The notes under the pieces were generated by a model. The model did not search any database, was not told the origin of the DNA, and worked only from the letters and a program-made list of their open reading frames with translations. Source: Chrysaora quinquecirrha (Eukaryota > Cnidaria > Scyphozoa > Semaeostomeae > Pelagiidae). Taken from it: a stretch of DNA of 64,000 nt. The position numbers and the translations under genes were made by a program. The stretch's first letter is position 1, and each line of letters opens with the position of its first letter. Shown here piece by piece: positions 48,601-60,989 of this stretch. Location: NCBI GenBank assembly GCA_014526335.1, contig JACTAT010000059.1, forward strand, positions 2,206,564 to 2,270,563. The letters run 5' to 3'.

Positions 48601-48855
48601 CTCAAACATTTTCTGAAGAAGCAATCCACTGCATAATAGAAGCAAAAACGTCCAGAATACCCTTCGTAATGGATGGTCCTTCTTGAAACAAAATTGCAAT
48701 CCATGGAATGTAGAATGTTTCACCATGCTCTTGAAATGTTTATCCACTTTCTTCTGTCTTATTTTCCTTTCCTTAGCAGCTTCTTTCTCCAGGAAAACTT
48801 CAAAATCAAAAGAAATTTCGTTAAAATCAAGATCACTTTCTTGGATGGTTTTCAT
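45621..48855 (-). pseudogene. Gene 4: 3'-truncated DEG/ENaC gene, copy of gene 2
   Basis: Exons equivalent to gene 2: 48052-48855, 46582-46729, 46091-46147, and the first 115 of 166 bp of the next exon (45621-45735). The exon then runs into the mariner-like element; its last 51 bp and the two exons encoding the GAS filter, TM2 and C-terminus are absent. The remaining sequence differs from gene 2 by one residue in the large exon (TSKN for TSKD). A product would keep TM1 and most of the extracellular domain but no pore or second membrane helix, so channel function is not expected. The N-terminus may start at 48855 or use the exon at 55201-55348 joined to an acceptor at 48797/48798. Confidence 0.85.
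46810..47805. repeat. ~132-bp minisatellite (copy B)
   Basis: Counterpart of 25260-26340 in the intron of gene 4. It has one ~95-bp unit fewer, and single-base differences otherwise. Confidence 0.85.
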
Positions 48856-51229
48856 ACTGGAATCCTAATGAAATCTCCTATTAGCAGACGTTGCTTTAGA
48901 GGATATACGTTCAGATTGAAAGAAGCGAATTTTCAGCTTTTAGTTGTTCGCAAGCACAGCACCTCTTATAAAAAAGTTATTAATCTTTCAGCTAAAACTT
49001 CAAAAAGCCGCAACAACAAGTACATTAGACTTCTGTTCAACTATATTCAAATATTCAAGCAACATGTTAACTTTCAGAAATGTGAAATGTCTGTTTTTAC
49101 TTCTGAAAAAGCAAATGTTCTTGAATGCATTAATATCAAATGCTTAAAAGCATTAAATGTTGCTTGGTTCTAGTTACTTAAAGTCGTCAAGAAACTGTTG
49201 TTTGTTAAGGAAATTCGCCTAAAAACTCGATTTTTCAAGGTCACCAAAGCACTTCTCTGAAAACAGATGTTTTTGAGCGAGATAAGCGATTCACTGATTT
49301 GCAAATAAGCATGCATGGCCATAGATAATTTATAATGTCAAACTACTTTTAAAATTCTAATACTGTGAGTTCAGAAGGCAGAAACAGAATAGAGTTCAAC
49401 AGATCAGAGATATCCTGGGCTTTTTTATATGAGTCCCATTCTTCACAGAGAGAAGCAGCAAAAACAACAACAACACCCCTAACGCTGTTTGCTCAGAGTG
49501 AGTGAGTTTCAGCGTACAGCAATTCAACTCAATAGTGATAGTTAGACTCGTGTAATAAGTCTAGATATTTCTCCACATTGCAGTTACCTGCTCTAATTAA
49601 CTATTCAGTGCCTGATTTAACATCAAGTACAGAATAGTGTTTCAAAGAATCAAAAAAAATGCACGACCCTTCAAGTAATGTACAGTAGGACCTTCATAGC
49701 TGACACCTCTAGGACGAATGTTATTGTCCTTTGTAGGGAGATGTACGCATCACAGACGCATTTTATGCAAATGAATGACCTTTCGGACGACAATACTTCA
49801 CTTGTTATTAGGAAATGTCCGTTTGACAAATCATAAAGCTGTCTGTGTCCGTTAATGGAGGTTTCACTGCATCATAAGGCAATCAGCTATTAAAAACAAG
49901 AAATAAATGAATTCGAATGACGATTATTGTTGTTTTGGTTTATACAGAAAAATTATAACAAAAACCTCGCTGTTGTCCATGCGTGATTAAGAGAGTGAAG
50001 GGAACTGCTAAGCAACCGAAAACCGAAGAGAGAAAATTTAGCTTAGGACTTGTTTACGACTCGTTAACTGGTTGATTCTAACCAATGAACATTCATCTGC
50101 TTGATTGGATATAATAAAGAACTGCGCTGAGGTTTACAGGATTACAACATGGGCTCAAAGAAACGCATTTGCTGGTTGTTGCCGAGGTTGTTGCTGTTCC
50201 TACAAAAGTTATTTCTTCCCTGTGTCCATATGGCCATGCAAGTTTTTTTTCCTTGCATCCCTGTTCCTTAAGAGGCAGTCACTGATCACAGGAAAATTAT
50301 TATTGGCTAGCTTCCTGCTCTTGGCTCTTCCCTGGCAAAGACGGGGAAAAAAGGAAGAAATAACTGTTACAGGAGCAATTGAAAGTAACCAGTTCGTTTC
50401 TTGAGCCCAAAATCAAAAGGTACTGTTTTGAATGAAGTAACCCAGACCACTTTAAAAAGGGGGACAGGTCACAGACGGGACGCTAAAATTTTTCTGAAAG
50501 AAGAGCGTATCTACTCGAAGACTACGTCAGACAACAATTATAAATAGAAGTTAAAAAGAAAGGCTTTTCCCCGAAGAAGAGAAAGTAGAGATAGATGCAA
50601 TTTGTGTTCATCGAATATCTTTCTCCCTTCACAGCCAAGATTTATCAAAATCCCAAAGAAGAGGAAGGGGAACTTTACTTTCGCTCAACTACTACAATCT
50701 AGGTTTCAAAAGAAAGTCCAAAACCGTTTTGGATGCTGGGAGCCAAAATCTCTAACACAAAATTCTTTTTAGGTCTTATATGGATAAGATCAATGAGCTT
50801 TTTATTTTTCTCTCTGCCTCTTCTGATAGAAGAGAATTTGTTTTGAAATCAGATTGCCCAAGGGTGACAGACGACAGACGTGGGAGCAGCGCCATTCTAG
50901 AAACACTAACTTACAGGCAGAGGCTGTACCAATGAATGCGATTCAGAAATTCCATGCACAGAACTCACGGAGGTTTAGAAATTAGGACTTTGAAATCTGG
51001 GATGAGTAATCTTGAAAAAACAACCACAGTTCTTCATCACATGCTAAGATGAAAAGGGGCAGCTATGCAAAGATAAACAGCATATAGCTCCTTAAGCCTA
51101 ATCCAGATCGATTAGAAGTTTAATCCGCTCAGTAGAAAGAACGATCAGAGAAAGAGTAGTGATAATTAGAAAATGTTCAGCATGAACAGTTTGCCTTTCC
51201 TTGGCGATACTACTGAACCACTATTATTC
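48856..51229. other. 5' side of gene 4, no further gene
   Basis: Aligns with 27396-28245 plus 30031-31560 of copy A. The empty site for the 1781-bp element is at 49710-49711. No gene was seen. Confidence 0.5.
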
Positions 51230-51420
51230 CTATAAATTCCTATAATAATCGTGATTGTTATAATAATCATCATCACGGTCTTCATGTCTACCATCATCTC
51301 ACGATCGTCATCATCCACGTCATCATTACCGACATCACCAATATCATCATCAACAACAACAACATCATCATCATCGTCATCATCATGATCATCCTCATTA
51401 TCATCATCGTTATAATAATC

Positions 51421-51454
<34 letters not shown>

Positions 51455-51582
51455 TCAGCGTCATCACTATCATTATCATCCCTCATGCTCATCATGATCT
51501 TCATCAACATCATCTTCATTAGAATCATCATCATCAACAACAACAACAATATCATAATCATTATGATAATGATCATCATTAC

Positions 51583-51618
<36 letters not shown>

Positions 51619-51765
51619 CTTCAGCATCAGCATCATAATCTTCACCATCATCATCAGGATATCACCATGACCATCATGACCGTCATTAAAATCACCACCA
51701 TCATCATCATCATCGTCATCATCATCATCATAATGATCAGCATAATCATTCACACTATCATTATA
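51230..51765. repeat. CAT/ATC trinucleotide microsatellite (copy B)
   Basis: Longer version of the tract at 31590-31950. It creates long low-complexity ORFs (Asp-rich, Met-rich or Ile-rich by frame) that are not genes. Confidence 0.95.
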
Positions 51766-54281
51766 AAAAAAGAACAACATAAAGACAATAAGAATCATGA
51801 GAAATCATAAGAAAAAATAACAAACAACAGCCTCACGAAAACAGTTCAACATGATTTAGAACTAACATTCTTGCATTTTATGGTTCACTATGTAACGAGA
51901 GGCCCGTTGATCTTAGCCTTTAAAGCACCTTCAGAAATAGGGATCAGATATGATATACTAAGTTTTTAATTAAAAAACCAAATAAAAAACATAGCATTAA
52001 TTCATGTAGTTTATCATTCAGTGGGGATTTGGACTAACTGTTCTTTTGGCGTATCATTGGATCCCCCATTTGTAAATTATTTTTCTTGGTTTTAAACGAT
52101 TAAGAATGATTTAAGATCAATAATGCGAATAAAGCACCCGACAAATGAATTTTGAAGAATTACGCAGCAGGTCTCTGTAAATGATCTTGAAAGACGAGCG
52201 AAACTATACGAGCTGAATTCAAAGAGGTACAAAGACATTTAAGGCGATCATAAACGTTATTACAACCGATTTTATAACCGGGCATATATACCCAAATTCA
52301 GATATAAGCCAACGACGAGAGATATAAGCCAATACGTGTAACACATGGTGGACAAACACTAATAATAACTAAGAATAACATAATAACGTCAGAGGTCGAG
52401 TTTGAGAGTCGAATGGTTGAGGCCATGAGCTTAGCCAACAACTACAGAAACACCCCAAAACACTAACACCTTATGAGTTGAATTAAACGCTTTTCATACC
52501 AATAATCTGCGATCTGTGAAACTAGTAACGCAAGGTCTCTTATTCGAAAACGCAATGTTTTGGGAAAGGGAGAGGGTTATCAGATGGTGAAAACCAACCT
52601 AACAATATGAAATATCAAGGCTAATCAATCATTCATGCCGAAGAGGGAGACTCCATGTACTCTGTCAGTCTGCAAAAGAATATGGCTGACGGAGAAGAAC
52701 AAGGTACGGTTACAAGAATGACCATTGTAGAGCTTCTTCCGAGGGCCACTAGACTGTGCTGGTTTGAGAAATTTACCCTGGAGAGCCGCGAAGAGTCGGA
52801 CTTGATAATGGCAGCACAAGAAAATATAGGCTAAGGGCAATCAAGTGTTCTCATTAACAAGTGCGTATATGTAGCTGCTGATATTGAATGCCTTTCGAGC
52901 CCAAGTATCCTCCAGCCAGCAGTCTTGAGGAGTATCTTCAACTTTCCTCTTCAAGACTTCATCACAGTCATCTATACAAATGCTAAATACGCAATCAACG
53001 GCTGCGACATTATTATGTCAGAGTAAGTGAAAATAAATGAAACAGGTAGATGATCCAAGAAAGTTAAAAACAAGCGAAGGAAATAGTCGATGGTAGGATA
53101 TAGCATGAAAAATAGGCTACATAGGCAGCGAACTGAACTACATAGGGTACGAAATCAGTGATAAAAATAGACAATGGGTGACAGTAAAAACGAAGCATAG
53201 GCTGAGCAGTTAAAGATAGCATAAACCATGTAATGTAAAAGGCAGAATATACCGCGAAAGACTGGTCAAACAGGCAGCGAACTAGACAGTCAAACAACCA
53301 GCGACAAAGACAACATTTGAAGACAGTAGAAAAACAAAGCATTTGGTCTGTCCAATCAAACACAGAATCTAGGATCACATACAGTGAACATTCACAAAAG
53401 AATCATACTATAGATGTACTGGTTAAACAGGGAATGCATAGGGAAGAACAGGATACATCGTAAACCGTTAGCCCAATGTTGAGAAAGTCGGTATAAAGAA
53501 AGCTGGAGTGCAGGCAAAATTTTACTTTGATGAGATTAAAGATTCGAAAGTATATCTCGAAAAGATTAACATATCTATATGAATAAAAGATTAGTACAAC
53601 TCTAAAGGAAACATCACCAGATCAAATGCCAAACAGAAGGTTTCTTACACGAGGTTTCCTACTGTACGAAAGTCATTCTAAGGTCTGAGAAGACCAAACG
53701 AGATTGACTATGCAAGACTGAGTCATCTTTGTGCTTGAATAAATTAGGTCCTTCCTAGATGGCGGGACTTAGGACTATATGTTATATTCTTTTAAAAAAC
53801 CTGACACACAAAATTGTATTTAATGAGCAGTTGGGCTCGAAAAAAAAGGTGAAAAGATGTTAATCCAAGTTTTACTGCACCTCAGAATACAATAGAGCTG
53901 AAAGGGCTAAACATTTAACACGCTACGCCTAACTCAGAATCCTATAAAAACTACCAAAACTTTATTAAGATCTTAAGATCATTAACAGTGAAAAGAACAC
54001 AGACATAAAAATAGACTTAGAAGATTAGTCCTGTCCTTACAAAATGATTTTGCTTGAACAGATTTGCTAGGCAGGCAATTAATTCTTTTAAAACAACGTT
54101 TCTACGTTATAAAGTATCGCTATAGTTTTTATTTTTGAGTTTTTTTCAGTTTCTTTAAGAAGTTTGCCTATTTCAATGGCCGAATTTAAGTTTAATCCGA
54201 ATATCGAGTGAATACTGTACTTCCAGAGGAAAACAGGTCTTCTGATCTAGTTTAAAAAGTTACCTGACATTTCACTTGGAA
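51766..54281. other. Intergenic DNA, end of copy B
   Basis: Aligns with copy A until about 54032 and is unique afterwards. No gene was recognised. Confidence 0.5.
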
Positions 54282-54289
54282 AGTTTTTA

Positions 54290-54649
54290 CAGGGTTTTTT
54301 TGACGTGCAGTTCTTCACAAAATGTGCAGTTCTAAAAATTTTTGTGCAGTTCTAAATGGTTAATTGTGCAATGGAGAAATAGCCATAAAACAAAATTCAC
54401 ATTATTTTAGGTACTTATTGCCGTAAACCAAAATAACCAATGGTATATTTTTGCTGTAGTCAGCAAAACTGCACGGTTTCACACTTAGACTTCGCATATT
54501 CCAATCACGAAATGACCACCAGAGAGATTCTAGACCCATAAAATTTAAAAGTTTTTTTTGGGAGCATGCCTATACCCCCTAACAGAGTGCTCTGAATTAT
54601 ATGTACACAATAGTGTGCAGTTCTACATTTTTCTTAAAAAAAAACGCTG
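54290..54649. mobile_element. 360-bp hAT-type MITE with perfect 8-bp target duplication
   Basis: AGTTTTTA flanks both sides (54282-54289 and 54650-54657). The ends are CAGGGTTTTTTTGACG and the complement of CAGCGTTTTTTTTTAAG. An 8-bp duplication and CAGGG-type ends are characteristic of hAT. The interior carries several TGTGCAGTTCT words near both ends, possibly subterminal binding repeats. No transposase is encoded. It lies about 550 bp from the exon at 55201. Confidence 0.88.
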
Positions 54650-55200
54650 AGTTTTTACACTGTTTTATGCAACCAGGAAGTTATAGCGATTTCAGCCTCC
54701 AGATGTTCTTGTTTTTTAATTTTTTTATATTGTTTATATGATTCATATGCTTCTTTCACAATATAAGCCTCCAAAATTGTCAATAATTTGTTGTTTTAAT
54801 TGCTGAGCAAATTTAGTGGAAAAACTAAAAAGGGTGTAACATACTAACCTAGCAGATACTTAATGGTTGACTTTTCTGATATTTCAAACAATCTTGACTT
54901 GAGTCCTTCATAGAGTTATAGCTTATTATTAAAAATGCATGTGCTGTTTTTAAGATTACGCTGTCTTACTTTTGCTTTTACGGTACTTGCTATCATCCTC
55001 TTTTGATCAAAAAATTACGTTAATTTAAGAAGCAGTTGGTAAAGTTTTTGTACGTTAAGACTACTATAGAAAAATCCATAAAAGATAAGGGTATGCACGT
55101 GTTTTTCCTTTCTGCAAAACACGAAACGGTATGTTGTTTTACACCGCCAGATTATGACATCAAAAACGATTAATAACGAACGAATATATTAATGAATTAC
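54650..55200. other. Unique DNA beyond copy B, no gene
   Basis: AT-rich unique sequence between the hAT MITE and the N-terminal exon. I see nothing definable here. Confidence 0.4.
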
Positions 55201-55348
55201 CTTTCAAATCAATGCTACTCCCCATCAGATCTTCTTCTGAACTTTCTGAATACTCAGTAACAGTTTCATCTTCATAATCTTCCATATACTTTTGAACATA
55301 ACGTTCGAGGTACTCATCACTCCAATCTTGATCATTTAATACTCCCAT
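55201..55348 (-). CDS. N-terminal coding exon, probably of DEG/ENaC gene 4 (or another paralog)
   Basis: The open frame starts at an ATG (55348) and encodes 49 residues beginning MGVLNDQDWSDEYLERY and ending SSIDLK, followed by a donor (G|GTAATT) in phase 1. It is acidic and Ser/Glu-rich (EYSESSEEDL), like the N-terminus of gene 1 (MEDTYTSFSSDESDSERE), whose first exon also ends in phase 1. A pyrimidine-rich acceptor inside the large exon of gene 4 (48797/48798) has the right phase, which would replace the MKTIQESDL start by this exon through a 6.4-kb intron. The alternative is an orphan exon of a paralog lost at the block boundary. An AG precedes the ATG (AAAACAG, then TAGTC), so an upstream non-coding exon is possible. 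Confidence 0.6.
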
Positions 55349-57336
55349 GACTACTGTTTTCAGAAATATGCTATTCCTCTACCTGCTGTAGAACATTCAA
55401 TCACCGGCTTGTTTAATTCATATTTGTTGTTCTCATCAGTCACTTGATCTCAACAGCAATTGCAACTAAAAGTTAACAAAAAGCTTATCAGTCTATAAGA
55501 ACAACAATTTACTTGATAATGTTTCGATACAGTGTAAAGTTAAAAGTCCATTGCTTATACATTGTATAATATGATTGTAACTGCAGCCGAACACTTAGGT
55601 TAAAAACAAAGAATCTATCGAAGGCGTACATCAATAACTACCGACAGCATGTGTTCAATTGAACCAATTAGAAATCGATTAACTCAAAGTTGTGATTGGA
55701 TTTATTGTTAATCAGATTTTGGAAGAATTTGAAATTAATTTTGGCGTTACTATCCGTCTGAACCATTGTTTATATTTGAATGAAAAAAGGTGAAGAGCCA
55801 GAAGTTTTGTGACAACAAAAAGATTATACGCTGAATTAGCTAATATGTGAAGGAAAATAATAATAAAGAAATAACAGAGATGATAATGAAGATACAACAG
55901 AAAACTGTTAAACTTCAAGACAACTTAAAATGACTGATGATTCTACAACAGGTTCAGATCCTATTCCCCTATCTTCTAAATATCTTTTTAATTCTCAAAA
56001 GTTTCAATGATCAAAGAAAATCGGGATCATGGTTACGATGAGGACGATGAAAATTGTGATGATGATGATAACGACGATATCTGAAAAGAGCTATAATTTC
56101 TTATATGCTTCTGCTGCTAATGATAGTGTAGACAATGATGATGATGGTGATCACGATGATGCTCATGATGATGATTCGGGACCTATCTACACTAGATCGT
56201 TTCAAAAAGCAACTAAAAAAGATCTAAGGAGCTAGACCATGCAAACACAACTCCTTGGAAGATCAGGAAAACAAATGGGTTAAATAGGCGCAAGATTTTC
56301 CCTTTTTTAACCATATTTTAGGAATTATATATTGTAATTAGATTTATCAGGTATTGTTAGTAATTTTATGCTGAAAGGGTTAATTTATGTATAAATAATA
56401 ATAAATGAAATGAATGAAATGATAATGATGGTGATCACGATGATGCTCGTGATGATGATAATGATGATGATGATGACCATGAAGGAGATGCTGATCATGA
56501 CAATGATCATGATCAGCATGATCATGATGATCAAGAGGATCATGATTCATGATCAGCGTGACCATGATGTTTGTATGGTGGCAGACTATGATTCATGACG
56601 TTCATCATAATTGTGATCATGATGATAAGAAATGACAATTATGAGAAGAAGAGCAGGAATAGAAATTAGAAGTCTAACAAAGATACAGCAAAAAGCAAGA
56701 AGATATATCCTCAGCATGATGAAAATAAAATAATATACAAAGGGATACCTGCATGAGCATTTTCAGAAAACTGTGTTCGCATTCACCTTGAAAAAAAGAA
56801 TTATGTTAGTTCCAGTTAATCATGGTTGCCTTGCAAAGCTTGACCAAAACAAAATGACACAACAAAGCTTGAACCTTAAAAACTGTTACTGAAAACGCTA
56901 GAACTAGACAGCTGATGGGTATGACTTCAAAAGGAAAGTCCAAAAAAAACCAAGCTGACAGCTAGCTATTTCTTATTCACTCAATAACACATTTAAAGCC
57001 AGGCTATGTAGACGTTAGGCACAGTTGGTACTAGTTGTGACTGCTTATCGGCGATTTTAGGAACGACACAAGCACTCTGGCAAATAGTTGGCAACCATTT
57101 CCTTTTTGACGGTAAATAGTCGGCACTCAGTTCCAGAAAGTTGGTCATATATTCTACATCTCTGATTAATGATATAAATTATTCTTATCACTCGCAGCCG
57201 ACACAAGCATTCTTGCGACCGCAATCAAATTTATCCTAAAAGTTCTGACTAATTGTTGACATGTCGACATAAGTTAACTATTGGCGTTAGTTCTATCGTA
57301 TCGTAGGTCGATATAAGCCTGGCTTAACGCAACTGG
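55349..57336. other. Upstream of the 55201-55348 exon, with two GAT microsatellites
   Basis: GATGAT/GACGAT-rich tracts lie at about 56025-56190 and 56400-56570, giving low-complexity ORFs. The rest has no motif-bearing frame. The promoter of the gene starting at 55348 should be here but no convincing core element was seen. Confidence 0.5.
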
Positions 57337-57344
57337 TTTACAAT

Positions 57345-57714
57345 CCCGGGGGGGGGTACTTAGTATTATTTGGGTACGGGTAAGTGCCGCCCATATGGGT
57401 GGGTTTTTGGCCCTGAAATTCTCTAAACATGGGTATGATTTTAACCAAAACCCCATAAAAGTGGGTAGCAAATTGAAGAAAAGTTGAAAGTTTGACTTTA
57501 ATTCGGTCAGAAAAGTGGAAAAATCGGTTCAAAGATGTTCGTAGTATAATATCACGCAATAATAAGGCCTAGAAAGTCTTATTATTCTTGTATTCCGATA
57601 ATTTTTACTCATAAAATAGGGTCTGATTCTGCAAAGGTCTACATTATAAGTGGGTGGGTTTCCGAAATCTGGGCGGAACATCCCCGTCCATTCATAAGTC
57701 ATGTACCCCCCGGG
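57345..57714. mobile_element. 370-bp MITE with perfect 8-bp target duplication (hAT or P type)
   Basis: TTTACAAT is repeated at 57337-57344 and 57715-57722. The ends are CCCGGGGGGGGGTAC and, as complement, CCCGGGGGGTAC. Eight-base duplications are made by hAT and P transposases; the G-run terminus does not let me choose. The interior has GTGGGTGGGTTT-type stretches near both ends and no coding capacity. Confidence 0.85.
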
Positions 57715-57722
57715 TTTACAAT

Positions 57723-58482
57723 TGGCCGGGCGAAGAGGATACGATATTTAGCTAGACTTCCTAGCACTAGTGAAAACGTTAGTGTACAACTTATGTAGAT
57801 GAAAATATAATTTCGCATAATCCTTTTATCTTGTATACCACGTTGTGGTGTCATGAATAACTAAAAGTGTTTGGAAAGTTCATTAAAAAAAGACGAAAAA
57901 CACATTTTATTTAACACTTTGATCACTTTTTACGTGGGCTGACCAATGAAAGATTGACTTGAGGTCAGTGAAATATTGATTTGAATTGTTTTAAGAAACC
58001 ACAGTTTCGTTGAGTTAAGACGTTTATATCCATCTTCGTAAGACACTTTTAAGATCAAGCTGAAGGGTTCATTGGCTGTTTATATAATATGATTTGCTCA
58101 TAAGCAACAGTTATAGAACAAGTCAGCGACGCACATGGAAATGTTGATTTGGTTCAATCAAGACAGGTTTCCTAAAATCCATGTCTAAAAGCACTGTGGC
58201 ACTGCCTTCTGGATAGGGGTATCCTTGTCTAGCCAGAAGAAACAAAATCAGCAAAATCGCTACAGCAAAAACCCACATATAGTTCTGAAAGAAGCATGTA
58301 ACGATTCCTTTGCAGAGAAATGTATACTATATATAATCAAGGTGTTGGTTCTTAAAATATGGTCCAGAGAAATTGCCAGAAAAACTAAGCATGGATCATG
58401 GAATATCAAGCAGCTTTAACAGGCCTTGCTTATTATAATTCTGTATGCAATGATTTTGGAGTCCATGAAAGAGGTTTTTAAT
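57723..58482. other. Intergenic DNA, no gene recognised
   Basis: Only short frames are present. Nothing definable was seen. Confidence 0.4.
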
Positions 58483-58665
58483 AAAAGAAGGTGCTTTGGC
58501 ATCGTGGTACAGTCCAGCTGACTCGTGGTGTCAAAAGCTCAGTGGTGAGGGTACGAGCCCAGCCAAAGTAGGGTCAGAGCCAGGATCAAGGTCTCGATAA
58601 GTCAGCCTACTACTGAGATCCTAGCCACTAGCACTAAAACACCATTTCGCCTTCAACTTCACCTT
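58483..58665 (+). mobile_element. tRNA-derived SINE copy, same family as 18.1-19.3 kb
   Basis: GGTGCTTTGGCATCGTGG head, GGGTACGAGCCCAGCC in place of the B box, and the tail CCTACTACTGAGATCCTAGC. It is a single, diverged, dispersed copy outside the duplicated block, so the tandem arrays grew from a dispersed SINE. Confidence 0.8.
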
Positions 58666-59507
58666 ATATACCGGCTTCTACTGTAATACGATAAGCGATA
58701 ACCTAGCTTCCCAACGTAAATGTTTCTTTCAAACTGAAGCGAAACGGAGTTATACCAAAGGAGCGTTGCAAGTGGTCCAGAAGAGCAAATTTCAAGCATA
58801 GCAAATATCTAATATTTTTTTACTTACATGTTAATAGAAGGCAGATGCAGAATGTTTCCTCTTAGCTAAATGAAAGCTTCCCTCGTTTGTTCACTTAGAT
58901 TTCTTAGTCACTTTACCATGAAATATTTCGTCTTGTAGATCAATCTAGCAAAAAGAATATTTCAGATTAAGCCACATAACAGCAGTAAACAAGAGCCGGA
59001 GTTATTCAACAACAAAGACCGGGTACACATCTGATTAGAGATCAATCTCCTACGGTATAAATCTCTTGAAAAATTCGCTTAAGTCTCAATTAATTTCAGC
59101 ATGAACAACTAATGAAACGGATCAACCTCTAGCCCAGTGGGTTTTCTTTCAAATTCTTTTGTCTTATAATCTGTGCAAGTCAGATTAAAATCGTCCCATT
59201 CGAGGAAAAAATATCATGTTCTATGAAACATGCCAAGCTTAGTATATAAGACCGGAAAGGCGCAACGTTGCAGCTTTATTTACGAAATCGATATTCCACT
59301 AAAGAACCAGACAGTAGACCAATCACAGAAGAGGAGTCTAGGAAAAATAGAACAAGGTCATTTCACATTAAAACTGCAATAAAAAGTGGAAACACCTTTT
59401 ATCTCAAGGGGAAATTCATTACTTGTGAATCATCCTTGCAGTTGATTCTATTGGTTTTTTCAGGAATTTCATGGAAATTCTTTTGTTTCAACAGGAATCT
59501 CGTAGAA

Positions 59508-59728
59508 TCTCGTAGTTACCTTCTTGCCAGAATTTCACCTCGACCGGGCTGGCCCGATCTCAATATAAACGCAAAGTGAACAAACAAAAGATTCTTTTGT
59601 TCCCGCAGATCTCGGCCAGGTGAGATCCACGTCCTTTGATCACGGACCTCGCCTCACCGGGCTGGGTGATTGTTCATGTAAACGCAAGATTCAAAAACAA
59701 AAGAATTTATTGTTCTGTCAGTGAAATT
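59508..59728. mobile_element. Internal copy of the 288-bp MITE family
   Basis: It matches the interior of 12939-13226 (GGGCTGGCCCG, GTAAACGCAAGATTC, AAAGAATTTATTGTTCTGTC) but neither terminal inverted repeat is present. Flanking sequence differs at both ends, so this is a truncated or older copy. Confidence 0.75.
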
Positions 59729-60119
59729 CCCTTAGACAGTTTCCAATAATTGACAGAGCAAGGTCTCCGTTTCGCCCTTATTGCAAGAATTGCGGAGCAG
59801 TTGCACTTATGGCTGGGGATGATTGGCGTAGACTTATGAGTCGCATTCACTGAGAATCGCTATAAATGTAAGTGCTGGACACTCAAACTACCCTGGAGCA
59901 AAATGCATCCCATAACCAGGGCAACACTTTACACAAAAATAACTATGAGCAATATGTAAGCTATGTAAGTGCCTGAACCGTACCCTGTTGATGCGGTAGG
60001 AAACAGCTAAATACATAGAGCACTTAAGTATAACAAAGCTTTCAGAAGCATACCTTTGAAACTGATAAACAAAATACTTTGAATTTCAGATTATTTCTTT
60101 CGAAGTTGCAGGGACGCTT

Positions 60120-60620
60120 CTGAAAGAATCTCGCTTCAATACTCTATTTGGCATGAGTCATCTCTTCAATCTGAGAAAAATTCGAAAATTATGAATATGA
60201 AAGATTACTTCGAAAGGAATCTCATTTCAGTATTCCTGTCCCCTTACGCTATCTCTTCGTTCTGTGAATAAACTTGAAAGATTTCCAGTAATTAAACTGG
60301 ATATGACTGACTATAATTGTCTGAATCTTCTATCAATGAGGGACCAAATTAATCTTGTACTTAATATGAAAATGTTTCATACGTATCGTAACCTTGTACC
60401 AATGAGAACCTAATTAAATCTTAGCGAATATCTTAATGTTTAATACAAGGATACAACGGATTGCTCAAAGAAGAATCTCCTTTCAGTATTCTTGACTTCT
60501 TACTCCATCTCTTCATCTCAAAGATTCAAAGTAGTTAAACAGCGAATATGAGTGGCTAGTTATGTGAATCTTCTACCAATGAAGAACTAATTGAATCTAT
60601 TCCTGAATAGCTGAATATCG
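60120..60620. repeat. Diverged tandem repeat
   Basis: GGAATCTCATTTCAGTATTC (60220) and AGAATCTCCTTTCAGTATTC (60470) begin two ~250-bp units that also share ATCTCTTC, GTGAATCTTCTACCAATGA-like and AATTGAATCT-like segments. A shorter, earlier unit starts near 60125. No gene is present. Confidence 0.6.
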
Positions 60621-60989
60621 AGACATAAATATGATAAGAGTTTCCAACAGTAATATGCAAACGAAGCCTCAAATTGATAAGTCAGTTGCAATCAGAATAT
60701 CTGAGAATGAATAATAACTGGAGATTTAGACAAAGACTGCAAACTGATGAATACAAAACATATTAACATTGGTTTTTGAAGCATACTGTTCCTCGTCTGC
60801 TTCATTAATAAATCATAGCTGCGTTTAAAAAGTTTCATTGACTCTGGAAAATAATAAGATTGCGTGGTTAAATAACTCAATGGTGTTCTAATTAAGAAAG
60901 CTAAACAGATAAAAAATACAGTTTCACAAAGGTGACCTAGACAGCATCGACCAACATTTCTAGTTCATCTTAAGAGACATCTTAAGATT

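Larger units (their letters stand above)
34790..54040. repeat. Duplicated block, copy B (genes 3 and 4)
   Basis: Collinear with 12790-34145. Relative to copy A it has SINE insertions at 35619-35902, 37112-37444 and 39855-40135, and a mariner-like element with an adjoining deletion (44983-45618). It lacks the 288-bp MITE, one SINE-array unit, one minisatellite unit and the 1781-bp composite element. Confidence 0.95.

Noticed and set aside
51166..51798. 210-residue Asp/Met-rich reading frame
   Set aside because: It is produced entirely by the CAT/ATC microsatellite; the equivalent tract in copy A is interrupted differently.
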